Below, piece after piece: positions 18,727-26,903 of a stretch of DNA of 64,000 nucleotides. The position numbers were made by a program, and so were the translations under genes. The notes under the pieces were generated by a model. That model did no database searches, was not told where the DNA came from, and saw only the letters and a list, made by a program, of their open reading frames with translations. Within the stretch, counting starts at the first letter, position 1, and each line of letters starts with the position of its first letter. This DNA comes from Dyella kyungheensis (GTDB lineage: Bacteria > Pseudomonadota > Gammaproteobacteria > Xanthomonadales > Rhodanobacteraceae), in NCBI RefSeq assembly GCF_016905005.1, contig NZ_JADIKC010000001.1:62001-126000 (forward strand). Direction: 5' to 3'.

Positions 18727-19941
18727 TCACCCCATCCGCTTCACCGCCACCACCGCATTCAACCCGCCAAACGCAAACGAATTGCTGATCGCCGCGTCGA
18801 TCTTCTTCTCGCGTGCCACATTCGGCACATAGTCCAGATCGCAGGCCGGGTCGGGTTCGAGGTAGTTGAGCGTCGGCGGCACGATGCCGTCACGCAGGGC
18901 GCCGATGGTGCCGATCAACTCCAGCGCGCCGCCCGCGCCCAGCGCGTGGCCGTGCATGGGCTTGGTCGAGGAAATCGCCAGCGCAGGCGCATGCGCGCCG
19001 AATACGCTGTGCAGCGCGCGGGTTTCCGTGCTGTCGTTGGCGACCGTTCCGGTGCCATGCGCGTTGACGTAGCCGATGGCCTCGGGCGCCAGGCCGGCGT
19101 CACGCAGCGCCATGCTCATGGCGGCGGACGCGCCCACGGCCGAGGGCGCGGCGATGTCGCCCGCGTCGGCACTCATGCCCGTGCCCGCCAGTTCGCACAG
19201 GATCGTGGCCCCGCGCGCCTGCGCCGATTCCAGCGTCTCGATCACGAACATGGCGCTGCCTTCACCCAGCACCAGTCCCTTGCGTCCCGCGCTGAACGGG
19301 CGGCAGGTATCGGGTGCCAGCACGCGCATGGATTCCCATGCGCGCATCAACCCCAGCGTGAGGCTGGCTTCCGCGCCGCCGACCACGGCCGCATCCACCA
19401 GGCCGGCGCGAATCATCAGCGCGGCCTGCGCAATGGCATGGTTCGATGAAGCACAAGCGCTCGCCACCGCGAAGGTGGGACCGGTGATGCCGTGCGCCAT
19501 GCTGATCTGGCTGGCCGGCGCGTTGGTCATGATGCGCACGATGCCCAACGGGTGGAAACGCGTGGCGCGTTCCTCGTAGAGGCGCTTGTACAGTCCTTCG
19601 CGCGTCTCCTCGCCGGCGACACCCACGCCCACCAGCACGGCGGTGCGCGAGGCGCGTTCACCGTCGAAGGAAATGCCCGATTGCTCGACCGCTTCGCGCG
19701 CCGCGACCAGCGCGTACTGGCTCAACGGATCGAGAAAGGCCAGGCGCGCTTCGGCGAAATGCCGGCTTGGATCGAACTGCTTGATCTCTGCGGCAATGCC
19801 GCCGCTACGCAGCGCCGAAGCGTCAAAGCGCGTCAGCGGACCGATGCCCGAAACGCCTTCCGTCATGGCCTTCCACACGGAAGGTGCATCGTGGCCGAGC
19901 GCGCAGATCGCGCCCATGCCGGTGATCACGATACGGCGCAT
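18727..19941 (-). CDS. Beta-ketoacyl-ACP synthase, FabF/KAS II type
   Basis: 404 residues, a thiolase-fold condensing enzyme. The active-site triad is intact: Cys163 in SACASSNHA, His295 in NAHGTGT and His332 in GHALGAGG, with Lys327 in STKPMHG. It condenses malonyl-ACP with an acyl primer. The closest general type is FabF (E. coli 413 aa, same Cys163 number), but the gene is not in the fabHDG-acpP-fabF cluster. It follows its own acyl carrier protein gene by 3 nt, so this is a dedicated, probably secondary, acyl-chain system. No ketoreductase or dehydratase is nearby, so those steps would come from housekeeping FAS or are not needed. Confidence 0.92.
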   Translation of the reverse strand: MRRIVITGMGAICALGHDAPSVWKAMTEGVSGIGPLTRFDASALRSGGIAAEIKQFDPSRHFAEARLAFLDPLSQYALVAAREAVEQSGISFDGERASRTAVLVGVGVAGEETREGLYKRLYEERATRFHPLGIVRIMTNAPASQISMAHGITGPTFAVASACASSNHAIAQAALMIRAGLVDAAVVGGAEASLTLGLMRAWESMRVLAPDTCRPFSAGRKGLVLGEGSAMFVIETLESAQARGATILCELAGTGMSADAGDIAAPSAVGASAAMSMALRDAGLAPEAIGYVNAHGTGTVANDSTETRALHSVFGAHAPALAISSTKPMHGHALGAGGALELIGTIGALRDGIVPPTLNYLEPDPACDLDYVPNVAREKKIDAAISNSFAFGGLNAVVAVKRMG

Positions 19942-19944
19942 GGA

Positions 19945-20196
19945 TTATTCGCTGGTCTTCTGGGCGAGCTGGCGCTCGATGGCTTCCACCAGCTGGCCGA
20001 CGGTGCCGCCGTCGAAGTCGGTGTCTTCGTTGGGCAGGTTGATGTTGAAGTGCTCTTCGATGTCGAAGATCACCTCGATGGCATCCAGCGAGGCGATGCC
20101 CAGGTCCTTCAGGGTGGACTCCGGCTTGATCGTGTCGAGCTCGATCTTGGCCTGCTTGGCAATGATGTCGAAGGTTTCCTGCTGAACGTTGCTCAT
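19945..20196 (-). CDS. Dedicated acyl carrier protein
   Basis: 83 residues from ATG 20196, chosen because AGGAAA lies 7 nt upstream; an in-frame start 7 codons earlier has none. The acidic four-helix ACP layout is clear (STLKDLGIASLDAIEVIFDI, then EEHFNINLP). Ser36 is the phosphopantetheine site, but the usual Asp-Ser-Leu is Ala-Ser-Leu here: the conserved acidic residue before Ser is missing, with an Asp two residues after Ser instead. That change may specify a particular transferase or partner enzyme. Co-transcribed with the ketosynthase. Confidence 0.92.
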   Translation of the reverse strand: MSNVQQETFDIIAKQAKIELDTIKPESTLKDLGIASLDAIEVIFDIEEHFNINLPNEDTDFDGGTVGQLVEAIERQLAQKTSE

Positions 20197-20231
20197 GTTT
20201 GATTTCCTGAGTTCCACGGCGCCGGGTCACG

Positions 20232-20276
20232 CGGCATCCTCGGGATGCCGTTACGCAAGCCTGACGAAGCGTCAGG
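20232..20276. promoter_or_regulatory. Twin hairpins in the ACP / acyltransferase divergent region
   Basis: CGGCATCC-TCG-GGATGCCG (20232-20250) and CCTGACG-AAG-CGTCAGG (20260-20276) lie back to back in the space between the ACP gene and the divergent acyltransferase gene. They could be operators or leader hairpins. The inverted repeats are seen; the role is unknown. Confidence 0.4.
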
Positions 20277-20413
20277 ATAAAGTCCAGAACGCCTCCTGAT
20301 TCAGCTTCTGCCAAGTGCCTTTCGGCAGCCTTATCGGCCGAAAAGTGGCGGTGGCCGTGCCAGGCCGGGGCGGGAGTCGTATCCTATGGCCTTGTGACTC
20401 GTGGGCCTGTCGC

Positions 20414-21472
20414 GTGCAGTACCTCAATCAGCTCGAGCCGGACGCACTGATCGCCCGGTTCGCCGAACATCCCCCCATCGATTTCAGTGTGCTTCAGGTC
20501 GCGGAAACGCCGGCCTTCGTGGCGCCGTTCGACCTGCTCACCACCGCCGATGACGAGGCGCGCGCCAAGGTGATGGGCGCGCCCGGCTATCGCTGGTGGG
20601 GGCGGCTGCTGCGCTGGCGCACGGCCTTCGTGGGCACCACGGTGTCCGAATACGCGTTGTTCCCGCGCGACGCCCAACCCGACGCGCTGGCCAAGGCCCT
20701 GCGCGACCAGTTGGGCCGGCGCCAGCGCCTGCTGGTGGTGAAGGACATTCCGCAGGCCTCGCCGCTGTTCGATGCGGCCACGGGCCAGTGGTGCCGGCGT
20801 TTTGCCGACGCCTGCGAGTCGGCCGGTTTCGTGCTGCTGGAAGGGCAGGCGCTGGCGTATGTGACGATCGATTTCTCCAGCGAGGACGATTATCTCGCGC
20901 GGCTTTCCTCCGGCCGGCGCAAGGACATCCGCCGCAAGCTGCGCAAGCGCGACGAGACGGCGGTGACGTCGCTGCATTGCGGCGACGCCGTGTTCAGCGA
21001 CGATGCCGTGGTCGACGCGTATTACGCGCTGTACGAGAACGTCTACGCGCAGAGCGAGATCCACTTCGACAAGTTGAGTCGCGATTTTTTCGCCGCGGTG
21101 CTGCGCGATGCGACCAATGGCGGCGTGGTGTTCGTCTATCGCCATCAGGAACAGATGATCGGCTGGAACCTGTGCTTCGTGGTCGAAGGCAAGCTGATCG
21201 ACAAGTACGTGGGCTTCGCCTATCCGCAGGCCCGCGAGCAGAACCTGTATTTCACCAGTTGGTTCCACAACCTGGCCTTTGCGCGCGCCCAGCAGCTGAC
21301 GCACTACGTGGCCGGCTGGACCGACCCACAGGTGAAGGCGTCGCTGGGTGCACAATTCACCCTCACGCGGCACGCGATCTACCTGCGCAATCCACTCCTG
21401 CGCATGCTGGCACGCCGCCTGAGCCGATTCTTCGAGAGCGACAGCCAATGGGCGACGCATGAGCAGGCGTGA
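20414..21472 (+). CDS. GNAT-fold (FemAB/BioF2-like) N-acyltransferase
   Basis: 352 residues from GTG 20414; an in-frame GTG at 20315 would add 33 residues without recognisable sequence. The fold is a double-GNAT type: YVTIDFSSEDDYLARLSSGR, RKDIRRKLRKRDE, and the C-terminal FVYRHQEQMIGWNLCFVVEG with YVGFAYPQAREQNLYFTSWF. Related proteins transfer acyl or aminoacyl groups to amines. It faces the ACP-ketosynthase pair, so an acyl-ACP donor is a reasonable guess (inference). It overlaps the next gene by 14 nt. Confidence 0.8.
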   Translation: MQYLNQLEPDALIARFAEHPPIDFSVLQVAETPAFVAPFDLLTTADDEARAKVMGAPGYRWWGRLLRWRTAFVGTTVSEYALFPRDAQPDALAKALRDQLGRRQRLLVVKDIPQASPLFDAATGQWCRRFADACESAGFVLLEGQALAYVTIDFSSEDDYLARLSSGRRKDIRRKLRKRDETAVTSLHCGDAVFSDDAVVDAYYALYENVYAQSEIHFDKLSRDFFAAVLRDATNGGVVFVYRHQEQMIGWNLCFVVEGKLIDKYVGFAYPQAREQNLYFTSWFHNLAFARAQQLTHYVAGWTDPQVKASLGAQFTLTRHAIYLRNPLLRMLARRLSRFFESDSQWATHEQA

Positions 21473-22334
21473 ACCACTGATCCTGGATTTCGACAGCTCG
21501 GTCGGCGAGATGGCCGGCGCGACCACGCTGCCGCTGACCGACTGGCAGGAAGCGATCCGCTTCGGCTGCACGCTGCGCACGTTCAACCGCCTGCGCGACT
21601 ATCTCGACACGCGCCTGCCGGAAAACTACGGCACCGTGCTGATGGGTTCGGGCGACTACCACCATCTCACCTGGCCGCTGGTGCAGCGCCAGCGTGCGCG
21701 CGGACCGTTCCAGCTGGTGGTGTTCGACAATCATCCGGACAACATGCGTTTTCCCTGGGGCATCCATTGCGGTTCGTGGGTGCGCCGGGTGGCGATGCTG
21801 CCGTTCGTGACGCACGTGCACGTGGTCGGCATCACCTCGGGCGATATCGGCGCTAAACACGCGTGGGAGAACTACCTGCGGCCCTTGCAGGCCGGCAAGC
21901 TCAGTTACTGGTGCATGGATGTGAACGTGGATTGGGCAGCCAAGCTGGGCCTGGCCGATGCGTTCCGCCGCTTCGACGACCCGGACGAACTCACCACCGC
22001 GTTCGTGCGGCAGCTGAAGCAGGCGCCGCAGCCGACCTATCTGTCGATCGACAAGGACGCGTTCAGCGTCGATACCGCGCGTACCAACTGGGACCAGGGA
22101 CGGCTGGAGGAATCGCATGCGATGGCGATCATCGAGGCGTTGCGTGGACGCATCGTGGCCAGCGACATCAACGGCGAAGTCTCCGCCTACCAGTACCGCA
22201 CATGGTGGAAGCGCATGCTCAGTGGCATGGACGGCCAGGAGCCGGTGCCGCAAAGCGAACTGGATGCCTGGCAGGCGCAGCAGCGGGCGTTCAATGCACG
22301 CCTGCTCGCGGCGATTGCCGAAAGCAGCGTGTAA
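21459..22334 (+). CDS. Arginase/ureohydrolase-superfamily protein
   Basis: 291 residues. Three metal-binding motifs of the ureohydrolase fold are recognisable: GSGDYHH (residues 63-69, in place of GGDHS), FDNHPDN (Asp90, His92, Asp94) and SIDKD (Asp198, Asp200). All six expected Mn ligands are thus available, so the protein is probably catalytic. The length is like arginase/agmatinase (about 300), but the surrounding sequence is unlike the classic enzymes, so the substrate (guanidine, formamide or other amide) is open. It overlaps the acyltransferase gene and probably acts in the same pathway. Confidence 0.82.
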   Translation: MSRREPLILDFDSSVGEMAGATTLPLTDWQEAIRFGCTLRTFNRLRDYLDTRLPENYGTVLMGSGDYHHLTWPLVQRQRARGPFQLVVFDNHPDNMRFPWGIHCGSWVRRVAMLPFVTHVHVVGITSGDIGAKHAWENYLRPLQAGKLSYWCMDVNVDWAAKLGLADAFRRFDDPDELTTAFVRQLKQAPQPTYLSIDKDAFSVDTARTNWDQGRLEESHAMAIIEALRGRIVASDINGEVSAYQYRTWWKRMLSGMDGQEPVPQSELDAWQAQQRAFNARLLAAIAESSV

Positions 22335-22346
22335 AGCAGCGCAACG

Positions 22347-22362
22347 ATGATCGATCGATCAT
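22347..22362. repeat. 16-bp perfect palindrome before the CPBP gene
   Basis: ATGATCGATCGATCAT, perfectly symmetric, lies 13 nt after the ureohydrolase stop and 90 nt before the CPBP gene. It could be an operator or, because it repeats GATC, chance enrichment. No terminator-like T-run follows. Confidence 0.35.
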
Positions 22363-22451
22363 TGACGCCGAAGCCGTAGTGAACGGGCAGGACTGTTGCA
22401 CGCAAGTCGAGAGCCGGCTCGTTCCGGCGACGCACGAGGCGATGCCGTGAC

Positions 22452-23267
22452 ATGACCGACCATTTTCCTAGCAGCCGCCGCACGCTGATCTTCCTGGCCA
22501 GCGCCTTCGGCATCACCTGGATCGCCTGGGGCGCGCTGGTCGCGCTCGCACAGGCGCAACTGACCCGCTACGGCAGCTGGCCGTTCATGACGCTCTACGT
22601 GCTGGGCGGTCTGGGACCGACCATGGCCGCCTATATTGCCGTGTGGCGCACGCGCGACGAGGCGCCACTGCGCGAATTCAACCAGCGCCTGGGACGCTGG
22701 CGCGTTCAACCCGTGTGGTATCTGCTGGCGCTGGGGCTTCCGATCGTGCTGGGCTTCTTCGCCGTCGGCATCGCGGTGGCGTTGAAACCGGCGCTGGGTC
22801 CGCTGGTGAGTTTTCGCCCGTGGTACCTGTTCCCCTTGTACTTCCTGATGACCATCATCGGCGGCGGCCTGGAGGAACTGGGTTGGCGTGGCATTGCGCA
22901 GGAAGAGTGGGGGCACACCCTGGGCGCTTCCCGTGCGGCCCTGATGATCGGGCCGATCTGGGCGATCTGGCACCTGCCGCTGTTTTTCCTGCCCGGGGTG
23001 GCGCAGTACCACGCCGGGTTTGCCTTGTTCCTGGTGGGCGTGATGGGCAATGCGTTGCTGTTCGGCTGGCTCTACAGCCATACGCGCAGCATCCTGTTGT
23101 GCGTGTTCATGCACGCGGCGTCCAATGCCGTGGTGATGATGGGCGTGACGATTCCCTCCGGCATGGGCATGTCGCTGGTCGGGCCCTGCCTGAGCCTGTG
23201 CGTGGGCGCGCTGTTGTTCCTGTCCGGCAACAAGCGGGCGGAAAGCCGCGAGCGCGCGACGCATTGA
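22452..23267 (+). CDS. CPBP-family intramembrane metalloprotease (CAAX/Abi type)
   Basis: 271 residues with about seven membrane helices. The CPBP motifs are all present: EE-x3-R at Glu141, Glu142 and Arg146 (GLEELGWRG), His174 in AIWHLPLF and His221 in FMHAASNA. The family includes eukaryotic CAAX protease Rce1 and bacterial proteins for bacteriocin self-immunity or processing. Its place next to the acyltransferase-ureohydrolase pair suggests self-protection or maturation, but it may be a neighbour only. It converges on the aminotransferase gene with 9 nt between stops. Confidence 0.88.
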   Translation: MTDHFPSSRRTLIFLASAFGITWIAWGALVALAQAQLTRYGSWPFMTLYVLGGLGPTMAAYIAVWRTRDEAPLREFNQRLGRWRVQPVWYLLALGLPIVLGFFAVGIAVALKPALGPLVSFRPWYLFPLYFLMTIIGGGLEELGWRGIAQEEWGHTLGASRAALMIGPIWAIWHLPLFFLPGVAQYHAGFALFLVGVMGNALLFGWLYSHTRSILLCVFMHAASNAVVMMGVTIPSGMGMSLVGPCLSLCVGALLFLSGNKRAESRERATH

Positions 23268-23276
23268 GCGCGTCTC

Positions 23277-24476
23277 TCAGGCGGCCGCGCGTTCCAGCGT
23301 GAGGCAGATCGACTCGAACGTGGCGTCGTCCAGCCACGGGCTATTGGTGATGGTGAGCGAGCGCGCAGCGAAGCTTCGTGCATGGGGCAGCGGCGTATCG
23401 GCCACGATCTCGCGCAGATAGTCGTAATCGGGCAGCGCATGGATGAACAACCGGCTGACCCCCAGGCCGGCGGTCCACAGCGTGTTCAATGCCGCATCGC
23501 GCGCGGCCTCGTTCGGCAACGTCAGCAGCAGGAATGGCCACACGCCTTGCTGCCCCAGTGCGTCGTCGAACACGGTGATGCCGGTAATGCGCTTCAGGCG
23601 CTGTACGCGAGACAAGGCTTGCACACGGGTCGTTTCGAGAAATGCCGGCAGCCGGGGCAGCGCGCGCGCACCCACCGCCTGGCGCCAGCCGCTCACGGTG
23701 TGCAGTGGAATATCGGGACCGAAATCGTCGCCGACCGCGGCGACCGGATCGTGTTGCGCCAGGGCCTTGCGCAACGGACGTCCATACGCCAACGGCAGCA
23801 GCGAGGGGCGATAGGCCACGGTGTAGCCGATCAACTCCAGCGCGCGTTGCCAATCCATCCTGGCATCGGCATGGATGACGGCGTCGTGGCTGGCGGCGAA
23901 GGCGTCGCGCAGCACGGTATCGCGGGTCAGCAGCAGGCCGCCTTCGAACAGGGTGAGTCCCTTGCCCACGGCAAGGCTGAAAAAGCCTGCGTCGCCAAGC
24001 AGGCCCACGCTGCGCCCGTTCTGTTGTGCGCCCAGGGCTTGCGCAGCGTCTTCCAGCACGTAGGCACCCACGCGATGGCCCACGTCCAGCGCGGCATTCA
24101 CGTCGGCCACGCGGCCGGCCAGATGGGTCGGCACGATTGCCAAGGTGCGCGGTCCGCTCAGCACGCGAAGCTGTTCGGGGTCCATGTCGAAATGATTGGG
24201 CGCGAGATCGCACAACCGCAGCTTGAGTCCGGCGCGATGGATGGCCAGCGCCACCAGCGGGCAGGTCCACGCGGGCACGATCACTTCGTCGCGTTGCGGC
24301 CGCAGGCCGTGCATCGCACGCAGCGCCACCACCATTGCCGCGGTACCGGAGCATTCCAGCTGAAGGTGCTCGACGCCGAGCCACGCCGCGGCACGTGCTG
24401 CAAACGGGGCGCGACCGGGCCACAGGTCGCTCAGGCGCAGCGGCAGTCCGGCAGTCGGCGGCAGCTCGCGAGGCAC
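23277..24476 (-). CDS. DegT/DnrJ/EryC1/StrS-type PLP aminotransferase
   Basis: 399 residues from GTG 24476, with a GGGAG ribosome site 7 nt upstream; the start lies 1 nt past the stop of the upstream transporter gene. It is a fold-type I PLP enzyme: CSGTAAMVVAL binds phosphate, Asp143 in LEDAAQALGA pairs with the pyridine nitrogen and Lys172 in AVGKGLTLFEGG forms the Schiff base. The family transaminates keto sugars (ArnB, perosamine synthase) and other ketones. The motif around Lys is less typical (FSLAVGKG instead of FSFYPTKN), so the substrate may not be a nucleotide sugar. Confidence 0.86.
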   Translation of the reverse strand: MPRELPPTAGLPLRLSDLWPGRAPFAARAAAWLGVEHLQLECSGTAAMVVALRAMHGLRPQRDEVIVPAWTCPLVALAIHRAGLKLRLCDLAPNHFDMDPEQLRVLSGPRTLAIVPTHLAGRVADVNAALDVGHRVGAYVLEDAAQALGAQQNGRSVGLLGDAGFFSLAVGKGLTLFEGGLLLTRDTVLRDAFAASHDAVIHADARMDWQRALELIGYTVAYRPSLLPLAYGRPLRKALAQHDPVAAVGDDFGPDIPLHTVSGWRQAVGARALPRLPAFLETTRVQALSRVQRLKRITGITVFDDALGQQGVWPFLLLTLPNEAARDAALNTLWTAGLGVSRLFIHALPDYDYLREIVADTPLPHARSFAARSLTITNSPWLDDATFESICLTLERAAA

Positions 24477-24477
24477 G

Positions 24478-24915
24478 TCAGTCTCCCGCGACGACGCCCA
24501 GCGCACCCTTCGCTTCGGTGGGCGGGTCGCCTTCCGGATGGGCGCCGCTTTCCGCGAACGCCAGGCAGATGATGCCGGCCACGATGGCGACGGCGCCAAT
24601 GATGCGCGATGCCGTCAGCGGCTCGTGGAACAGCCACACGGAGAACAGCATCACGCTCACCACTTCAAGATGCGTGACCGCGAACGCGGGGCCGATCGGC
24701 GCGTGCTTGAGCAGCGTCATCCAGGTGAAGAAGTTGCCGACGTAGCCGATCACCGCGACATAGATCCACGGATGGCCAAACACGCGCACGATCCACGCCC
24801 AGTTCGCCTCGGGCGGGAAGGCGTGATCGCCGGCGTACTTGAAACTCAGCTGCACCAGCGTGTCGAACAACACCAGGATGGTGAAGCCGATGGCGTAGAA
24901 ACGGGCTAGCTTCAT
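24478..24915 (-). CDS. EamA/DMT small transporter, second of a pair
   Basis: 145 residues from ATG 24915; GAGGG lies 6 nt upstream of it and abuts the alternative ATG at 24921. Four membrane helices (ARFYAIGFTILVLFDTLVQL; WIYVAVIGYVGNFFTWMTLL; VTHLEVVSVMLFSVWLF; IIGAVAIVAGIICLAFA) make it a four-helix half-size EamA protein, like ArnE/ArnF or SMR exporters that work as dimers. It follows a similar gene directly, so the two probably form a heterodimer. The polar C-terminal tail is cytoplasmic by prediction. Confidence 0.87.
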   Translation of the reverse strand: MKLARFYAIGFTILVLFDTLVQLSFKYAGDHAFPPEANWAWIVRVFGHPWIYVAVIGYVGNFFTWMTLLKHAPIGPAFAVTHLEVVSVMLFSVWLFHEPLTASRIIGAVAIVAGIICLAFAESGAHPEGDPPTEAKGALGVVAGD

Positions 24916-24924
24916 CGACATCCC

Positions 24925-25287
24925 TCAACCTCCTGCCATGCCGACGATGGCCACGCCCGCGGTCACCAGCAGCATGCCCGTCACTCGCAGCGGCGTCAGT
25001 TTTTCCTTGAACAACAGGCGCCCGGCGATCATCACCACCACGATGTTGATCGAACCCAGCAGCACGCCTTCGGAAAGATCGACCAGCGAGAGGAACGCGA
25101 TCCAGACCAGGAATTCGGCGACGTAGGAGAGCACGCCGATCCAGATCCACGGACGCGCCGCCATGTACTTCCAGCGCGCGACGCCGTCACCCGCACGAGG
25201 ATCGCCGGCCGCTGCCTTGAAGGACAACTGGCCGACGGTATCGAGCGTGACGTTGAGCAGCCACAACGCGACAACCAGGGGACTCAT
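24925..25287 (-). CDS. EamA/DMT small transporter, first of a pair
   Basis: 120 residues, four membrane helices (LVVALWLLNVTLDTVGQLSF; IWIGVLSYVAEFLVWIAFLS; LLGSINIVVVMIAGRLLF; VTGMLLVTAGVAIVGMAGG). It shares LDTVGQLSFK with the DTLVQLSFK of the next gene, so the two arose by duplication. Paired half-size EamA proteins of this kind (ArnE/ArnF) flip a lipid-linked amino sugar across the inner membrane. Here the pair lies between a hydrolase and an aminotransferase gene, which points to export of the pathway product. Confidence 0.87.
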   Translation of the reverse strand: MSPLVVALWLLNVTLDTVGQLSFKAAAGDPRAGDGVARWKYMAARPWIWIGVLSYVAEFLVWIAFLSLVDLSEGVLLGSINIVVVMIAGRLLFKEKLTPLRVTGMLLVTAGVAIVGMAGG

Positions 25288-25296
25288 CGGGAGTCC

Positions 25297-26136
25297 TCAG
25301 GCCGCAGCGCGCGCGACGGGTTCGTAGGTGGCGGCGATCTGGCGGAAGAACTCCGCCGAGCGGTCGGTCAGCAGGCGACGTTCCCGATCCACCGTGATCA
25401 TATGGTAGCTGTCCTTCAGCCACAGCGTTTCCACCGGACCGGACACGCCACGCTGCACCAGGTAGGCGTTCTCGATGCTGGCGATGTCGTCTTCGGTGGC
25501 GTGCGCGATCAGGCAGGGCGCCGTCACCTTGGGCAGCTCGCGCTTCACCACGGCGGCCATGTTGTACATCTCCGCCAGCGACGGCCACGGATTGCCGGGC
25601 AGGCCCGCCGCGGCGCTGTCGCCGCTCAGCATGGCGCCGCTGATCTGCGCGCGCAGGCGCTCGTCGCGAATGCCGTACGGCTCGCCCTCGTGCACCATGC
25701 GGTGCTTGCCGATGCCAAACTTGTGCAGCAGCGGCAGCATGAAGGAGAACTTGCCGATGAACGGAATCGCCCAGCCGTCGTAGCGGAACGTAGCCCCGTA
25801 CACGCCCACGCCCTTCACCCATGCCGGGCGCTCGGCGGCGAGCTTGAGCGCCAGCACGGCGCCCATCGACAGGCCGGCCACGAACAGGTGGTCGACCTCG
25901 TGGCGCATCTTGTCGGCGGCGGCCTCCACGCTGGCGTACCAGTCGCGCCAGCCGGTCTTCAGCAGGTCGTCGACGTCGCCGCAATGGCCCGCCAGCTGCA
26001 TGCCGTGCACCGTGTAGCCCGCGCGATTGAGGCCCTTGCCGAGCAGGCGCATCTCGGTCGGGGTGCCGGTCAGGCCGTGGATAAGCAGCACACCGCTGCG
26101 ACCGCCCTCGTAGCGGAACTCGACGTCTTGAATCAC
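25297..26136 (-). CDS. Alpha/beta-hydrolase, carboxylesterase-like
   Basis: 279 residues, cytoplasmic. Oxyanion region LLIHGLTGTPTEMR, nucleophile Ser90 in GLSMG, acid Asp in HATEDDIASIEN and catalytic His in DSYHMITVD fit the Est30/monoacylglycerol-lipase-like group. It may hydrolyse an acyl ester or thioester. It is the first gene of the minus-strand unit hydrolase, two EamA transporters, aminotransferase, with 9-nt or smaller gaps between genes. Confidence 0.88.
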   Translation of the reverse strand: MIQDVEFRYEGGRSGVLLIHGLTGTPTEMRLLGKGLNRAGYTVHGMQLAGHCGDVDDLLKTGWRDWYASVEAAADKMRHEVDHLFVAGLSMGAVLALKLAAERPAWVKGVGVYGATFRYDGWAIPFIGKFSFMLPLLHKFGIGKHRMVHEGEPYGIRDERLRAQISGAMLSGDSAAAGLPGNPWPSLAEMYNMAAVVKRELPKVTAPCLIAHATEDDIASIENAYLVQRGVSGPVETLWLKDSYHMITVDRERRLLTDRSAEFFRQIAATYEPVARAAA

Positions 26137-26272
26137 TTGGGAGCTCCGGAGCTACAGGCTATCGGGGAAGTCCGGGGCAGGTGCCGCGCGGAAAGATGAC
26201 AGTAAATCATGGGGTCAGTCTGACGACCGACCCTTTCCAAGAACTTTCGACCCCTGGTCCCGCGGGGAGCGT

Positions 26273-26791
26273 TCAGCGGCCGAAATGGCCCTGGGTGCCG
26301 CCGATCGAGATGCTCATGCCGCCCGTCGGGTGCTCGCAGCTGCCGAAGGCCTGGCTGAGGGTGACGCCGCCGCCGGTATAGCTGCCGCTGACGTGGTTGC
26401 CCGCCACCACGCCGGTGGTGACCGAGCCGTGGACCTGCGGCTGGTTGTAGGTCGCGTCGTCGCAGGTGACAGTAGGCTCGGCGCTGACCGCCGCCTGGGT
26501 GTCGCCCAGCGCACCGCTGGTGTCGCCGTAGTAGGTGCCCGGCGGATCCTTGGTGTAGCTGGCGGTCTGGCCGCCGGCCTGGGCATTGGCCTGGGTGTTG
26601 GCGGCGGGTGCCTGGCGTCCGCTGCTGTTGGCCACGGTCGTCGCCGGTGCGGCCGGCGGCGCCGCGCTGGTGCTGGCGGCAGGAAGGTTGGCCGGGAGCT
26701 TCAGGTTCAACGGCTGGTCGGCGTTCTGGGCCCAGGCCGTGGCCGCCAGCAGGCTGGCAGCGGCGAAAACAGTGAAGCGGAAGATCTTCAT
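26273..26791 (-). CDS. Secreted protein of unknown function
   Basis: 172 residues from ATG 26791 (GGAG 9 nt upstream). MKIFRFTVFAAASLLAATAWA is a clear Sec signal peptide, cut before QNADQPLNLK. A middle stretch (about 30-85) is rich in Ala, Pro, Gln and Asn and probably disordered. The C-terminal half is beta-rich with two Cys (VTCDDATYN and GSCEHPTGG) that may form a disulfide, and ends in Gly-rich SISIGGTQGHFGR. I do not recognise the family. It stands alone between two operons. Confidence 0.72.
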   Translation of the reverse strand: MKIFRFTVFAAASLLAATAWAQNADQPLNLKLPANLPAASTSAAPPAAPATTVANSSGRQAPAANTQANAQAGGQTASYTKDPPGTYYGDTSGALGDTQAAVSAEPTVTCDDATYNQPQVHGSVTTGVVAGNHVSGSYTGGGVTLSQAFGSCEHPTGGMSISIGGTQGHFGR

Positions 26792-26903
26792 GGAAAAGCG
26801 CTCCGGGGACGTGAGGCCTATAACGCGCCACCGTCGCCGGTGTGGACACGTCTCCCTTGGACGACGCATGGCGACGGGAGTTCCCGCCGCCATGCGGGGT
26901 TGC

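Noticed and set aside
18727-20196. Ketosynthase-ACP pair as part of an aryl polyene or polyketide cluster
   Set aside because: No chain-length factor, ketoreductase, dehydratase, ammonia lyase or thioesterase set is present in the window.
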